From NCBI RefSeq assembly GCF_037975245.1, contig NC_092578.1, positions 6,181,001 to 6,245,000 on the forward strand: a DNA stretch of 64,000 bases, written 5' to 3'. Below are positions 50,462 through 61,456 of this stretch, piece by piece; position 1 is the stretch's first letter, and the number at the start of each line of letters is the position of its first letter. Source of the stretch: Apostichopus japonicus (taxonomy: Eukaryota > Echinodermata > Holothuroidea > Aspidochirotida > Stichopodidae). The position numbers were made by a program, and so were the translations under genes. The notes under the pieces were generated by a model, which saw nothing but the letters and a program-made list of their open reading frames with translations, had not been told where the DNA came from and ran no database searches.

Positions 50462-50770
50462 AGAGGGGAGCTAAGGAGGGAGGGGGAGGAAATGTGATCG
50501 TGGTAGGGAAAGGAGGGAGGAGGGGTATAGGAGGGAGAGAGGGAGAAGGAGGGAGGGGAAGGAGGGAGGGAGGAGGAGGGAGGAGGAGGAGAAGGAGTGA
50601 GGGGAGGAAGGAGGGAGGGAGGAGAAGGAGGGAGCAAGAGGAGGGAGGGAGAGGGAGGATGGAGGGGAAGGAGGGAGGGAGGGGAGGGAAGGAGGAAGGA
50701 GGAGGAGGGACGGGAAGGAGGGAGGGGACGGAGGGAGGGGAAAGAGGGAGGGGATGGAGGGAGAGGATGA
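50462..50770 (+). repeat. 300-bp polypurine tract (GGA/GGGA/GAAGGA)
   Basis: Nearly every base on the + strand is G or A for about 300 bp, built of GGAGGGAGG, AGGAGGAGG and GGAAGGAGG units with few pyrimidine interruptions. Such tracts can form intramolecular triplex (H-DNA), and the many GGG runs allow G-quadruplexes. Frames open on both strands here are artefacts of composition. Confidence 0.9.
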
Positions 50771-52189
50771 TATGCTTCTTCTCCTAGTGAGTATTTGATT
50801 GAGTGTGGAGTGTAGAAATTATATTGGTTATTAGAGACTATATACAGTGTATGACATCAATAATAAAGTACAATCTTTCTATCTTCCTGTAAGGTGTACA
50901 AGTCAAGTGAACTAACTATCATTAGTAATATATATATAAAGGTTACCTTTTTATAGGAAAAGATAATTTTAAATTTATATTACAATTACCAAAGTCACAT
51001 GTCAAGTGAGAAGTTGTCAGGGTGCCAGTAAAAAAAATGCACTCTGAAAAGTTTGGTTGGTATCGCTACTTAAAATGAGTCAATAGAAGGACAAAAGAGA
51101 GGGGAGAAGAAAGATTTTGTCCTTCTAACGAATCACTTGGAATATTAAATTTTACCTGCACAAATTTCCAGAGTGTGCTGTCTATTTATAGTAGTTGTGG
51201 TTCTATTTTTAAAGTTTGTTCTCATGCAAGACACCCTTGACAATATTACCGATAAAATTGACAGCTTCTGTTCCTGTTTTTAGAAAGAAATATTTTATAC
51301 AGGTGCAGACCTAATCAAAACCAGTTAAATTAAAAGCCAGCATATTCGATTTACCATACATATTGCCAGCACAAATTGTTAAGTGTCATGTTTACACAAT
51401 GACATAGTACGGTCAATTCCCATACTCCCCTGTTCCTCTGTTTAATTCTCACCTGTGCTACATCGGAGCTAAAAATATCTCTAATTTGCTGATATTAAAT
51501 TGAGAGTAAAATCAATGGTACCCCAGCTGTGCTCCACAAATGCTATTTTGACGTCATTCAGATCACAAATAGTCTAAGTGTGTTTGTCTATCTAACCCGT
51601 AATTTTTTTAAATCATTTTAAAAGAAAACATTTTTTGGGGATACTGTCTGTTTACTTTGGTTAAATATGCAATACCTCTTTTCCCCCCGTTTTCCCTTTG
51701 GTTTTGTGACACTTGAGAGATGTGATGTACAACTGCATATTTAGAAGACCGTAATTGTCGTTGAATCTTCAGAAGATGAGTGTGGTACATTCATTTTCTT
51801 TTACATGGACTGCCTGGGAGCACATGTTGTTTGCTTCATTGTGGAGCAAATGCAAGTTGGTTGTCATGGTAGCACTCTGCTTAAAGCTACAAGCTTTAAC
51901 AGTGTCCTTTAATGTTGCAAGCTTTATATTCTTGAACAAATCCTCCAAAAAATAGGGAATTTCTAGCAGATTAAAGACACAGAGAAAGAATTTGTTTCAT
52001 AAAGGAAACAAAAATGCATCAATGAAATTGGTTTCAAAAGGTTTACATTTCTTTCTGTCGAAAATTATGGTTGATATTTTAGAGCTAAGCTCTGATGCAT
52101 CTGACCTAGAACAAATCGACAAAATCGAAGAAGAAAAAAAAAAATAGAAAAAGCTATCGTGTACATTAATCATCATATTGGAGTAGAAC

Positions 52190-52234
52190 CTTCTATATAT
52201 ATGTATGTATGTATATAATATATATATATATATA
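52190..52234. repeat. TA/TATG compound microsatellite
   Basis: TATATATATG, three TATG/GTAT units, then about 20 bp of TA alternation. Confidence 0.85.
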
Positions 52235-54265
52235 TTTACTGATATTAAGTGTGGCATGAAATTAAACTTGAGCTTCTCTTAGTCATGTCAATTGTATTGA
52301 CCAAGTTTTCATGAAATATTTAGAAAGAGAGAGAGAGAGAGAGGTAGAAATATCTTAGAGGATTTTTTGTTAAAGTAGGTTTTTTTAATGTATTGAGTTT
52401 CACATCAAAGTCTCCTCGGAAATGCAGTTCATTAGGCTTGATATAGGCAAGTTTAGTTTACAACATGAAGAAAATGTTAAAATAAAATTGAACATTTCTA
52501 ATTTGCATGATGAAAGTGACTACATGTACATTTAATGTAACATATGCAAAAGTATATCTGAGTTATGTAATTTTTCTTTTTTCTTTGTGGTAATAATGAA
52601 AGAGAATAAAAACAAAATGAAAATGAACTAATCATAAACTGTGTATTAAGCAAAATGCTAACAAACTGCATCAGATTATTTGGGTATAGAATATTATTAA
52701 GGAATATCTCAATTATCTTAAAAATTTAACTTAGTGGAAATTACAGATTTTTTTCAAATAATTTTCAATCAAATTTATTTGGTTTGACTTTCATAGCCTT
52801 ACCAAAACCCTGTGAATAGAATGTGGGTCATCTTCAGAAGATGTGCTGCATCTTTCGATGAGAGGCACATCTCCTAGCTAACTAAATAATATCTATGCAA
52901 TCACTGCTCATCTGTCACTTGATGTAAGTTTGATACAATCACTCCCTCACCTGTTTGGAAAGATGTTTCTGACAATTGACATGAGACACATGGGGTAGTT
53001 ATATCTATAATAAAAGAATAAATGGAGAGAGGAAAAGAGGGGGGGGGGGGAGAGGATGGGGTGGGATCACTGTGATCTAATACAATTTGTATCAGATTCA
53101 TAAACTCCCATTGACATGTGGAGTTTATTTGCTCTTTCAGAATAAGTTGGTGGGGAGGATTCTCAGTTGAATTTTCCCTATAATTTGTGCCAGCATGCAT
53201 CCACTAGTGGCATAATAATGAATACACAAGTATAAATTAACAGGTCTATCTGCTCATAAGTCTGGTATTTGCCAAGTTAGATAGGATGTGACACTTCATT
53301 TATGATAGGTGGCGGAGAACAATGGGTGTAATCTAGACATAGTATTGGGTATAGTGCGAGGGAGAAGGGTTTTAGTTCTTGGTTCTATGGCTAAATTGAC
53401 ATGTATAGAGCATTACACTGTATATTTCCTGTACTGGTAGTGGTCATAAACACATGCGCTCATACTACTTTCACAAATCTTCGCATATTAACAAAATTAC
53501 AAACTGTCTTCTTCTTCTTTGTCTTAAATATTTTCCACCCTTGATTACAGAGAGCATGAGGAAGGTTTAAGGCAGATCTAAAACAGAAATAATTATGAGA
53601 AATGATAAAGAACTTCACTTGTTTTCAACAACACAGCGCTTCTTCATTACCCTTGTGTTAATTTTGATCAAAGTTTACCAAAAAAAGGGATCTTTTAGTA
53701 AAATAAAAAAAAGTGTACTTTTTTAATCATAATTAGTGATAATTTTTATTTATGGGATGGAGGTACTATTTTGAGGTCCCCCCCACCACTCCCCTGCAGC
53801 TCTTCCACCTGTGTGTACCTCACACCATGTTGAATCACTATTTTATACCATGGCAAGAGTTCTTGACAGTGAAGCAAACTGCATATTATAAAATATTTAA
53901 TATATAAATGATTTATATAAACCTTGTCGGACATTGTCCTTGACACCAATGTTGGTAGGTATATGACTTGTAAGCGATGCTTTTGTGTATTTTTATGTGT
54001 GATTGAGATAAGATAAAGCTAATTTTAGCAATTAGAGGGAAGATCCTTATCAAAAGCAGCAGTGTCACAAAATATATTGGAATTACGCAGTACCACTTTT
54101 TCTACACTGCTACACTGTAGATGTTGGTTTCTTCAGAAGCAGCTAAGGAAACTTGTCCCCAAAGAATGCCCCAACAATATTAATAATCTTTGTACCGTAA
54201 AAATCACATACTTTTTGCTTTTATTTGAATCTGCTTCAAATTATTTTATCAATCTGTAAAAATAA

Positions 54266-54313
54266 GTTAGCCCGACATTTCGATCCTAGCAGGATCTTCT
54301 TCAGAGGCTAAAC
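54266..54313 (-). ncRNA. Hammerhead-ribozyme-like motif of the Penelope-element type
   Basis: Read on the - strand: GTTTAGCCT (helix I, 5' strand), CTGAAGA (fits the CUGANGA core), A, then GATCCT-GCT-AGGATC (a perfect 6-bp helix II with a 3-base loop), GAAA (core), TGTC (GUC cleavage triplet with virtually no helix III), and GGGCTAAC, which pairs with GTTTAGCCT apart from one bulged T. All catalytic segments are in the correct order. A nearly absent helix III is the known feature of the minimal hammerheads of Penelope-like elements, thought to act as dimers. The extra A before helix II is a deviation. A related truncated module forms the hairpin at 26568-26653. No Penelope coding sequence is next to it. 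Confidence 0.6.
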
Positions 54314-54540
54314 GAAAAGTAACAGTAACAGAAGGTACAAAAACACGCACAGAATACAGACAGATTAATGAGCATGGTGATCCACAAAGAGATAGATGTA
54401 ATGGGATAAGTAGACAAGGGATGGAGAGAAGAAAGAAAGAAACCAACAGGGGAAGAGGAGAGGTAGGAGATAAACAGTGGAGGGACAAAGAGAGGATTAA
54501 TGGAAGAGGGTAGGGAATTTTATCAAACAACAGGGTGTTT
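54314..54540. other. Purine-rich flank of the hammerhead-like motif
   Basis: A-, G-rich sequence with GAGAGGAGAAAGAAAG-like patches lies between the motif and the acceptor of the S1-S3 exon. It may be the body of the same retroelement copy; no coding motif is seen. Confidence 0.35.
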
Positions 54541-54613
54541 TTTTTTTGCTTTCACTTAAATACTAATTAATCTATGTTAATGAAATATTGTCTTTCCTCT
54601 CTGTCTATTCAAG

Positions 54614-55021
54614 GTACTATCCCTTGGTCCTGACGTTCTTCCAGAATACAAGCTCCAATCGCCACGGATCCACCGATGGACCATCCTCCACTACTCGCCG
54701 TTCAAGGCCGTCTGGGATTGGATCATCCTGCTCCTGGTCATATACACCGCCATCATCACGCCTTACAATGCGGCATTTCTCCTCTCCCCGATGGACAAGA
54801 GCAGCCCTACGTCACCCCTCACCATCGTGGACGTGATCGTGGACGTCATGTTCATCATCGACATCCTCATCAATTTTAGGACCACGTACGTCAATAAAAA
54901 CGACGAGGTCGTCTCCCACCCGGGTAAAATTGCCGTTCATTACTTCAAGGGCTGGTTTCTGATCGACGTCGTCGCTGCGATTCCTTTCGATTTGCTCTTA
55001 CAGTCGGCTGAAAATGATCAG
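54614..55021 (+). CDS. KCNH (Erg-type): Erg-type K+ channel exon: pre-S1 linker, S1, S2, S3
   Basis: The exon has 136 codons from an acceptor TTCAAG to a donor CAG|GTACGT, phase 0 at both ends. It starts [15 protein letters not shown] followed by [20 protein letters not shown], the invariant pre-S1 block of Erg channels. S1 is about residues 38-58 ([15 protein letters not shown]). After a short S1-S2 loop, S2 covers [20 protein letters not shown] with the acidic residues that serve the voltage sensor, then RTTYVN and [17 protein letters not shown]3 is [16 protein letters not shown]. The channel forms tetramers in the plasma membrane and carries a delayed-rectifier K+ current of the IKr kind. 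The S1-S2 loop is shorter than in human Erg1. The upstream exon is not fixed: both 16125-16205 and 35890-36060 end in the fitting phase, as could exons outside the window. Confidence 0.95.
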
Positions 55022-55448
55022 GTACGTACAAAAAGATAGGGGGAAAAACAATCAACAAACAAGCAATTAAGAGTATTACCATTTTCTGTCCATTAAAAGT
55101 ATCTTCTCGTTTCGCACACATCAACCGCCTCCCTTCTCTCCCCTCCCAAATTACACGAAGACTCCTATCTTGTTGCATCCTCGCCGATAGCTTAGTCATT
55201 GGCACAATGGAAGGTGTTAAAAGAATTGTCTGGTAGCCCTTAGAAGTTACCTTAAAAAACGATAAATAATTTTCCAAACATGTTTTCAAAATATGAAAAT
55301 GCTAATGTTGCATTTGACAGAGAAACAATTTTTTGAACGTTTAGGATGGATATTTCAAATATACTTTAAACAATTTTCACATGGTTAGAAAGAGAAACAT
55401 AAGAAGTATGAGGACAATGTATCAAAATCTCCCACCAGACAATTCCTT

Positions 55449-55549
55449 TAACATGTTGAAGTTAGGTATTAACATGCTGATATTAGGTATTAAACTGTTG
55501 ATGTTAGGTATGAACTTGTTGATATTAGGTATTAACATGTTGATGTTCT
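55449..55549. repeat. 21-bp minisatellite x4.8
   Basis: Unit TAACATGCTGATATTAGGTAT starts at 55449, 55470, 55491, 55512 and 55533 with an exact 21-bp period and a few substitutions per copy. Confidence 0.9.
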
Positions 55550-56516
55550 TCTGATAAAAGCATTGGCAGGTTGACACAGTGGTACATGCGACCTATTAAG
55601 AATGTTCTTGCCATATTGATCCATATCTTGTGTATAAAAAATATCAATCTGTGACTCGCTGAATTTTCTTAGAGAAAACATGCACTGAACATAGAACGTC
55701 ACTGCACCAGACATGTTATTAGTTTAACAAGCTGTTTTAATATCTGCTGAGGGATTCTCAGTTTAAGTAACATTTTCTGAATATCATTTTGCACTTTTGA
55801 ATAAGGTTCAACCATGATTGATGACACGTATCATAAATCTGCTCACTTCTACATTTAAAAACAAAATAAATATGAGAATTGATTAAAACCTTCACTACCA
55901 TGGACAGAATTAATCAGTGCATGTGGAGCCTAGATATGTCTGCTTCCGCTAAAGAACTATAGTTAATCTTCCTAGCTTCGTTTCTTCATGTTGGGTATGG
56001 ATGTGGTACCTGGGAAAATTTAATCATTTAAAAAAGTGACTTGCATGTTGATTTATTTTTCCAAACTGTGTAAAAAAAAATTCTCTCTGAGACACGATTT
56101 AACTGTTGATAAAAAAAAGCCTTTGACTTCCTGCAGATCTGTGATGATAAGTTGAGGGGGCCCTAATTGTTTTTAAGTTTACTTAATATCTGAGAGGCCA
56201 CCCTACATATATCATTGCTCATTTTTGACGTAATTGAATGTCACAGGATCTCAAGAAAGTTAAAATGTGTCTTGTCTAGACATTGAAATTGTTTGGTTTT
56301 TGTTTGTGACATTATTACAACATACCATCATCTTAGATGTCTCTTTCAAGGCAATCTTCATCCGATTGCGTGGGCCCTCTTTTCTTCCATCAAAACCTGC
56401 CATACCTAATTAAAATAAAAAGTGTGATCACGTTTCTCCGAGTCAATTCAATTGATTTATTTGGGAGAAACTCGACTTGACGTTCAAGGATGAGCCGTTA
56501 TGTTCATCTACATCAG

Positions 56517-56555
56517 ACGATGATCTCGAATTCTACCCGGTGAATTGATCATCGT
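56517..56555. repeat. Imperfect hairpin in the intron
   Basis: ACGATGATC at the left pairs with GATCATCGT at the right, and inside it AATTC pairs with GAATT across a 3-base bulge, leaving a loop of about 6-8 bases. It is followed by TTTCG. It is probably a relic of a palindromic repeat. Confidence 0.6.
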
Positions 56556-57224
56556 TTCGACTATAGAAGCAGAAAAGAGCTCCTTCTTTCTATAGAATTA
56601 AATTCCAAAATATATTCAAGTACCACAGGATGCACAAAGAAATTTGAGACAGTCAAGACAGTGTCAATAGTGACAGAGCGCATGGAGCTCTCCCTGTGAC
56701 CTGTTTTATACTCGATAAACAGTAAACACACCGCTGGACAGTTTGATGTTGATTTATGACTTGCAATTGTAATCCTAGTTTGGGTGTTTTAACCGCTCTC
56801 AAATTTTGCGAGCGACGACATACGTGACATTTTTCAAAGTCGAGGTCATCTTTATACAGAGCCAGAATTATCGGTGAATTTAGTATTGCTTCCCTCACAA
56901 AGTTTATATCGGTAAACAATTTCCAATGCAAATATATTGATTGTTAAATAAAAGCCATAGTTGTTAAATTTAAAGCCTTAATTGCATTTTGGTTGTTCCA
57001 ATGGGAGACTTGACTAATTGTTTTATGAGCATTACCTTTAAGGTCTCTGATATATTGGCCCAACATTTTTAACACGCTAAATTTGATAAAAGTGTTCAAA
57101 GGGACAGGCTGACTACAAGAACATCTATAACCGATTTGATACTAGTCGATGAAAGTCTGTAAAAGATTGGGAACGCAGGGCAAAGGGGGAAGTGACCTTT
57201 CAGTGGGATAGTGGGGGAACAGTG

Positions 57225-57605
57225 CTAATATGTTAACAATTTGATTTGAAAATCCAGTAAGATGGGTAAAGGCAGTGACATTAAAAAGCAATGACATCTA
57301 CCGTCTGCGAGGTGGGGGGTTATTTCCCTGGTCTCCCAAAGTAAGCTGGGTTTTCCATCCAGGAGAAATCCACAGTTTGTCCCCATCTGAAATGGTCTTC
57401 CAAAATTGGATAGCCCATCCGATGTGAATTGTGAATAATAAGCCAATCGGCTCCTCCCATTAACATGGAGGTGTGGATCGAGTGCCATAAAATAATTGTC
57501 TCTCAAGTCGATGGTTGCACCCAATTCCTGCTCCCAGAGTCGCAGTATATAATTTCCTAGTCCTCCTCTGACGAAGGAGGAGAATGTTCCACCGCATCTG
57601 ACCAT
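57225..57605 (-). other. Unidentified 126-codon open frame in the intron, - strand
   Basis: The frame lies in a G+C-richer island (about 57300-57660) inside the AT-rich intron. It reads, among others, GGLGNYILRLWEQELGATID, ALDPHLHVNGRSRLAYYSQF and GRPFQMGTNCGFLLDGKPSL, which looks more protein-like than chance frames nearby. An overlapping frame (57460-57651) is open too, so the true frame is unsure. I recognise no family. It could be a fragment of a mobile element, a retroposed gene piece or chance. Confidence 0.25.
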
Positions 57606-57954
57606 TTCTCCGAATGCTGGTGGAGGTCAGTTGAGGCACCCCATTCATCATCTCTGCAGTGCAGCTGTCGTGAAGGAAGTTATTTCAAAAACCTGTTTTT
57701 TCCAATTCACAAACCAGTCGTACCAACTCCATGGAAGACTCTCTCTGTCTGTTCAATAACACTGCACCAATATATTGAGTTTATAGATGATGTTGTGGTT
57801 TACTGTTTTGACATAGAAAACTGAAGTGAAAATGTCTGAGAGTGGTTAAGTCGCAACGAAAGTTAATCATGAAATTTCCATGAACTACTACTACTACTAA
57901 AATATTAATTAAAACAAAACAAAATACACTTTTGCTTTCCTTTCTCTCTTACAG

Positions 57955-58348
57955 TCAACGACCCTGGTTGGACTTCTAAAGACGGCCAGGTTGCTCCGTC
58001 TGGTGAGGGTGGCCAGAAAGTTGGACCGTTATTCGGAGTACGGAGCTGCCGTGCTCTTGCTGCTCATGTGCACGTTTGCCCTCATAGCCCATTGGCTGGC
58101 CTGTATCTGGTACGCCATCGGAGACGCGGAACAGAAAAATGTTAAATACGGATGGCTACATCACTTAGCCAATCAGACTCACATGCCCTACGAACAGAAT
58201 AACAACACGTCCGGTCCGACGTTAACTTCCAAATACATAACTGCTCTGTATTTTACCTTCAGTAGCCTTACTAGTGTCGGATTTGGAAATGTCTCACCGA
58301 ACACTAACACGGAAAAGATCTTTTCCATTTGCGTCATGTTAATTGGAT
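57955..58348 (+). CDS. KCNH (Erg-type): Erg-type K+ channel exon: S4, S5, pore helix and selectivity filter
   Basis: The exon has 131 codons plus one base, from acceptor TTACAG to donor GAT|GTGAGT, phase 0 to 1. It starts [20 protein letters not shown] with RKLDRY, the regularly spaced arginines of the S4 voltage sensor and the S4-S5 linker. S5 is [20 protein letters not shown]. The long outer turret has possible N-glycosylation sites (NQT, NNT/NTS). The pore is [18 protein letters not shown], where SVGFGN is the selectivity filter typical of Erg, in place of the GYG of most K+ channels. The Thr and Ser before VGFG match the drug-contact residues T623/S624 of human Erg1. The exon closes with the start of S6 (ICVMLIG). 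Confidence 0.96.
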
Positions 58349-59518
58349 GTGAGTATATTTAGGCCCTTGGTCAAATTTTTCTTGCATTTTTTTTTTTTTT
58401 AAATTTCCCATGACACGGTTATGTTCCATATACCATACCGTGAAAACAAAGCAATATATATTCATAAGAAAACTTCCCTCTCTGTACCATGTCGTGTACC
58501 TGTCACATATTCATCAGCATTCCACATGAATTGTGTTTTTCGAATCATAAAAATGGATCAGCCGAGTAATAAATCAAAATTTTCAGAATAATATATGTAT
58601 CAGATTCAGACTCAATTCTGACAAGAACATGTTTATAGATACTTGTCTATTGTAAAAAAAAATGTGAAATTTGTGAAAATTATGTAAAATTTAGACTTTG
58701 GTAAAATTATATTTGGTTTGCCGAATTCGTAGCTGTAAACGTCACAAAATTGATGGAAAATTTGCCTGTCAAACGTTTCTATGCTGTATTAAAGAAGTTG
58801 GTGAATTTATTCTGCCACCTCATCTGGCTGTATGTTTATATCAAGAATGTATTCCGATTTATTCATGATTTACTGATACTGAATTCTGTCTAGTAAAGTT
58901 TGCCACAAGTAGGCCAATGAAAGACTTTCAAGGATAACAAGTTTAAGGCAAGCAAGTCTTGATTGTTATACATGTGTGACCTTTTCATTTGACAGCTCCT
59001 TGCTTGTTAGCTTGGTACACTCAGGCCACTTATATGTCACATAAGAGACTTAGATATATATATATATGCCTCTCAGACAGAGTAACCCAAACCAGAACAT
59101 GTTTTAAGATTTCCTTCACCTCTTGAAGTTTGATGCTTCTTCTTGCTCGTATCACTATGTAATGTATACTATGTAACGTTTATAAATACGAATAGCCGAA
59201 TTATAGCACTATGTAGACAAAATTTGCCTTATAATTTTTAAAAGACACTCCATATGCGGCGGCCTGCAAATGAACATTGAAATTGAAAATCAGAATGTCA
59301 CGTTTTACGACGGGCTGTGTTCTTTCCTGAAGTTTGCAATTTTTATTTCTTCCTTTGATCGGTAGATGGACTTATATGTAAATCACTTTCCAGTAACTTT
59401 ACGACAAATCATCCCCAACAGCCCCCTCCCCCTCGCACCTCTTCCTCTCAGAAACAAACTTGTCCCCCACCCATTTCAACATGATTGTAACTGTTCTCTT
59501 GCATCGTCCTTTCCTCAG
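58349..59518 (+). other. Intron between pore and S6 exons
   Basis: It begins GTGAGT and ends in TTTCCTCAG. It is AT-rich with no other feature of note; a (TA)n run lies at 59053-59066. Confidence 0.85.
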
Positions 59519-59718
59519 CCCTCATGTACGCCAGTATCTTTGGTAATGTATCAGCCATTATTCAGAGGCTCTATTCGGGCACAGCGAGGTACCACACCCA
59601 GATGCTGAGGGTTAAAGAGTTCATCCGCTTCCATCAAATACCAAACCCTCTCAGGCAGAGACTGGAGGAATACTTCCAGCACGCTTGGTCCTACACCAAT
59701 GGCATTGACATGAATATG
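59519..59718 (+). CDS. KCNH (Erg-type): Erg-type K+ channel exon: S6 and C-linker
   Basis: The exon has 200 bp, phase 1 to 0, from CTCAG|CC to ATG|GTAATT. The split serine codon (T + CC) is completed here, followed by [20 protein letters not shown] (S6), in which the Tyr and Phe of LMYASIF match Y652 and F656 of human Erg1, the main contacts of many blocking drugs. Then comes the C-linker [40 protein letters not shown] and GIDMNM, which couples the gate to the cytoplasmic ring. The match to vertebrate Erg is almost complete over this exon. Confidence 0.96.
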
Positions 59719-60659
59719 GTAATTTTGAACCAAGTGAACACATTTTTTTTTTTTTTTTTTTTATGTTCTATATTTTCATGTCACACTTTCAGAGCACTGG
59801 TTCTGATATTATGAGCTGTATGAATATCTTGTTTCTATTAGATAAAGGTTTGGAACTGCTTTGAAGCATGATGTGGGAGGATAGTATAGACTTGTACTGA
59901 CAAACTTAGGAGACTGGCAGAATTGCCTCTCTAACACTGTATGGCAAAATGTTAGCATCAATAAAAAAATAATCAACATTCTGGTGGTGTTTAACATTTT
60001 TCATGATCTTAGTTTTCTTTTCCTCTTTTTTTTTGGGGGGGGAGGGGGCACCGGTTGGGTCTGATCCTGATTCTCAAGTATACTCTCACAGAAACTTCCA
60101 AATTGTAACGAAGGAGAAAATATTTATGGAAACTATAGAAGCTTTGTGCATCATGTACGATATAATATAAACTTAAATGCCATTGGTATAACCCTCAGTT
60201 TTTAGCATGCAGAAAATTGCCAGTCGACTTTCAAAATTTTCCATCAGGTTCTCGACCTTCAAATCATTCTCATACTTCGAGGAGCATTAAAAATGCCTCA
60301 GAAAAGGGGGAAATGCTTTCATGCTTGTTTTAACTTTGAACATGTGGAGCCATTAGGTCATTTTCTAGCATATTTACCGGCAACCTGCTGACATTTACGA
60401 TTGGAAAAATAGTAAGACATAAAGGTTGCTACTAAATGAGGTTTATTGCTTTTATATTGCCTGCTGGTGAATTTCTTGATTTGTATTCTATATAAAGCAT
60501 ATATATATGTATCTTGATCAACAGAAAAGAGAAACAAATTGTTTTGAAAAAATAGCAAACATGATGTTGTTATCCTTTTCTTTTGTTTCTGTTGTTTTCA
60601 GTGATTTTCAATCAGTCCATAGATTTGAACTGTCATTTTTGCATCTCTTGTCTCTCCAG
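59719..60659 (+). other. Intron between S6 and cNBHD exons
   Basis: It begins GTAATT and ends in TCTCTCCAG. It contains a poly-T run (59741-59762) and a G-rich run (60035-60050), with no other feature. Confidence 0.85.
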
Positions 60660-60912
60660 GTTCTAAAAAGCTTCCCAGAATGTCTTCAAGCCGATATATG
60701 CCTCCATTTGAATCGGAATCTTCTCGAAAATTGCCTTGCTTTCAAAGGCGCCAGCCCTGGTTGTCTTCGTGCCCTCTCCATGAGGTTTAAGACGACCCAC
60801 GCTCCTCCCGGGGATACCCTGATTCACAGAGGCGACGTCCTCTCGGCTATTTACTTCATCTCGAGAGGCTCCATCGAGATACTCAAAGATGACGTCGTCT
60901 TGGCGATCCTGG
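60660..60912 (+). CDS. KCNH (Erg-type): Erg-type K+ channel exon: end of C-linker and first part of the cyclic-nucleotide-binding homology domain
   Basis: The exon has 84 codons plus one base, phase 0 to 1, from CTCCAG|GTT to CTGG|GTAAGA. It reads [20 protein letters not shown], then a short LLENCLAF stretch, [40 protein letters not shown] and [17 protein letters not shown], the first beta-roll strands of the cNBHD. In this family the domain does not respond to cyclic nucleotides but packs against the PAS domain when one is present. The rest of the cNBHD and the C-terminus must lie in exons beyond 64000, since the following intron is occupied by a LINE up to the window edge. Confidence 0.95.
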
Positions 60913-61456
60913 GTAAGAGTATTATGAAGAGCTGACCGATTAAGTGATTGCACTCTCACAGGTCTACAATTAAGAGTGATCATCACAGAGGGTGTGTTCG
61001 TCGATAAGTGTTTTGTTTCAAGAAGGTTTAACGTTGTGTCTGAAATTATATATATAGGATACCTGTTGACGGTTATTTAAATATTAAGTAATTACAGGAC
61101 AGGGTTATTACTTTGTACTTTGTATGGATTGATATATTTAATAGGTTTTACTTTGTTAGTTTAACTTTGTAAAGGTTGGTTGGGGGGGCGTGGGGGGTGA
61201 TGCTGGGGGAGACAATGATTGTTGGTTACTATCATTTTCTGCCTCTGTTTTCTCTATCACTGGTTGTCAATAGGAAGATTACATTATGTTAGTTTTCGTG
61301 TGCGCTTCGGCTGCCACTGTAAAGAGTTGCTCTCTAGTTATTTGTCATATTTCTGTGTTTTCAATCGGATCGATACAAAATATTAGTAACAAGTTATTGG
61401 GAACTAAACATACAACCTTTTTGTAAAGTTTGCAGCTTTTCTCTGTTGTTTAAATT
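60913..61456 (+). other. Start of the next channel intron
   Basis: It begins GTAAGAG. AT-rich sequence with a G-run (61178-61210) precedes the LINE; the 5' end of the LINE probably lies at 61260-61300 but no clean boundary or target duplication could be placed. Confidence 0.6.

Larger units (their letters stand above)
49258..54257. other. Non-coding stretch, presumed intron
   Basis: No conserved exon is recognised before the S1-S3 exon. A 76-codon + strand frame at 50133-50363 follows a (TA)n run and is slightly richer in G+C, but it has no known motif and ends in a stop rather than a donor. Other contents are the microsatellites and the polypurine tract listed separately, (GA)n at 52325-52345 and a G run at 53038-53051. 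Confidence 0.5.
55022..57954 (+). other. Intron between S1-S3 and S4-pore exons
   Basis: It begins GTACGT and ends in a pyrimidine tract plus ACAG. It contains a 21-bp minisatellite (55449-55549), a hairpin (56517-56555) and an unexplained - strand open frame (57225-57605), each listed separately. No further channel exon is seen. Confidence 0.85.

Noticed and set aside
50455-50787. Pro/Ser-rich (-) and Gly/Glu/Arg-rich (+) frames
   Set aside because: Artefacts of the polypurine tract.
54945-55289. 114-codon - strand frame over the S3 exon end
   Set aside because: Antisense shadow of the conserved channel exon.
56517-56580. Second hammerhead ribozyme on the - strand
   Set aside because: A GAAAC, a long helix-III-like hairpin and a GTC are present, but no CUGANGA segment with helix II lies on the correct side.
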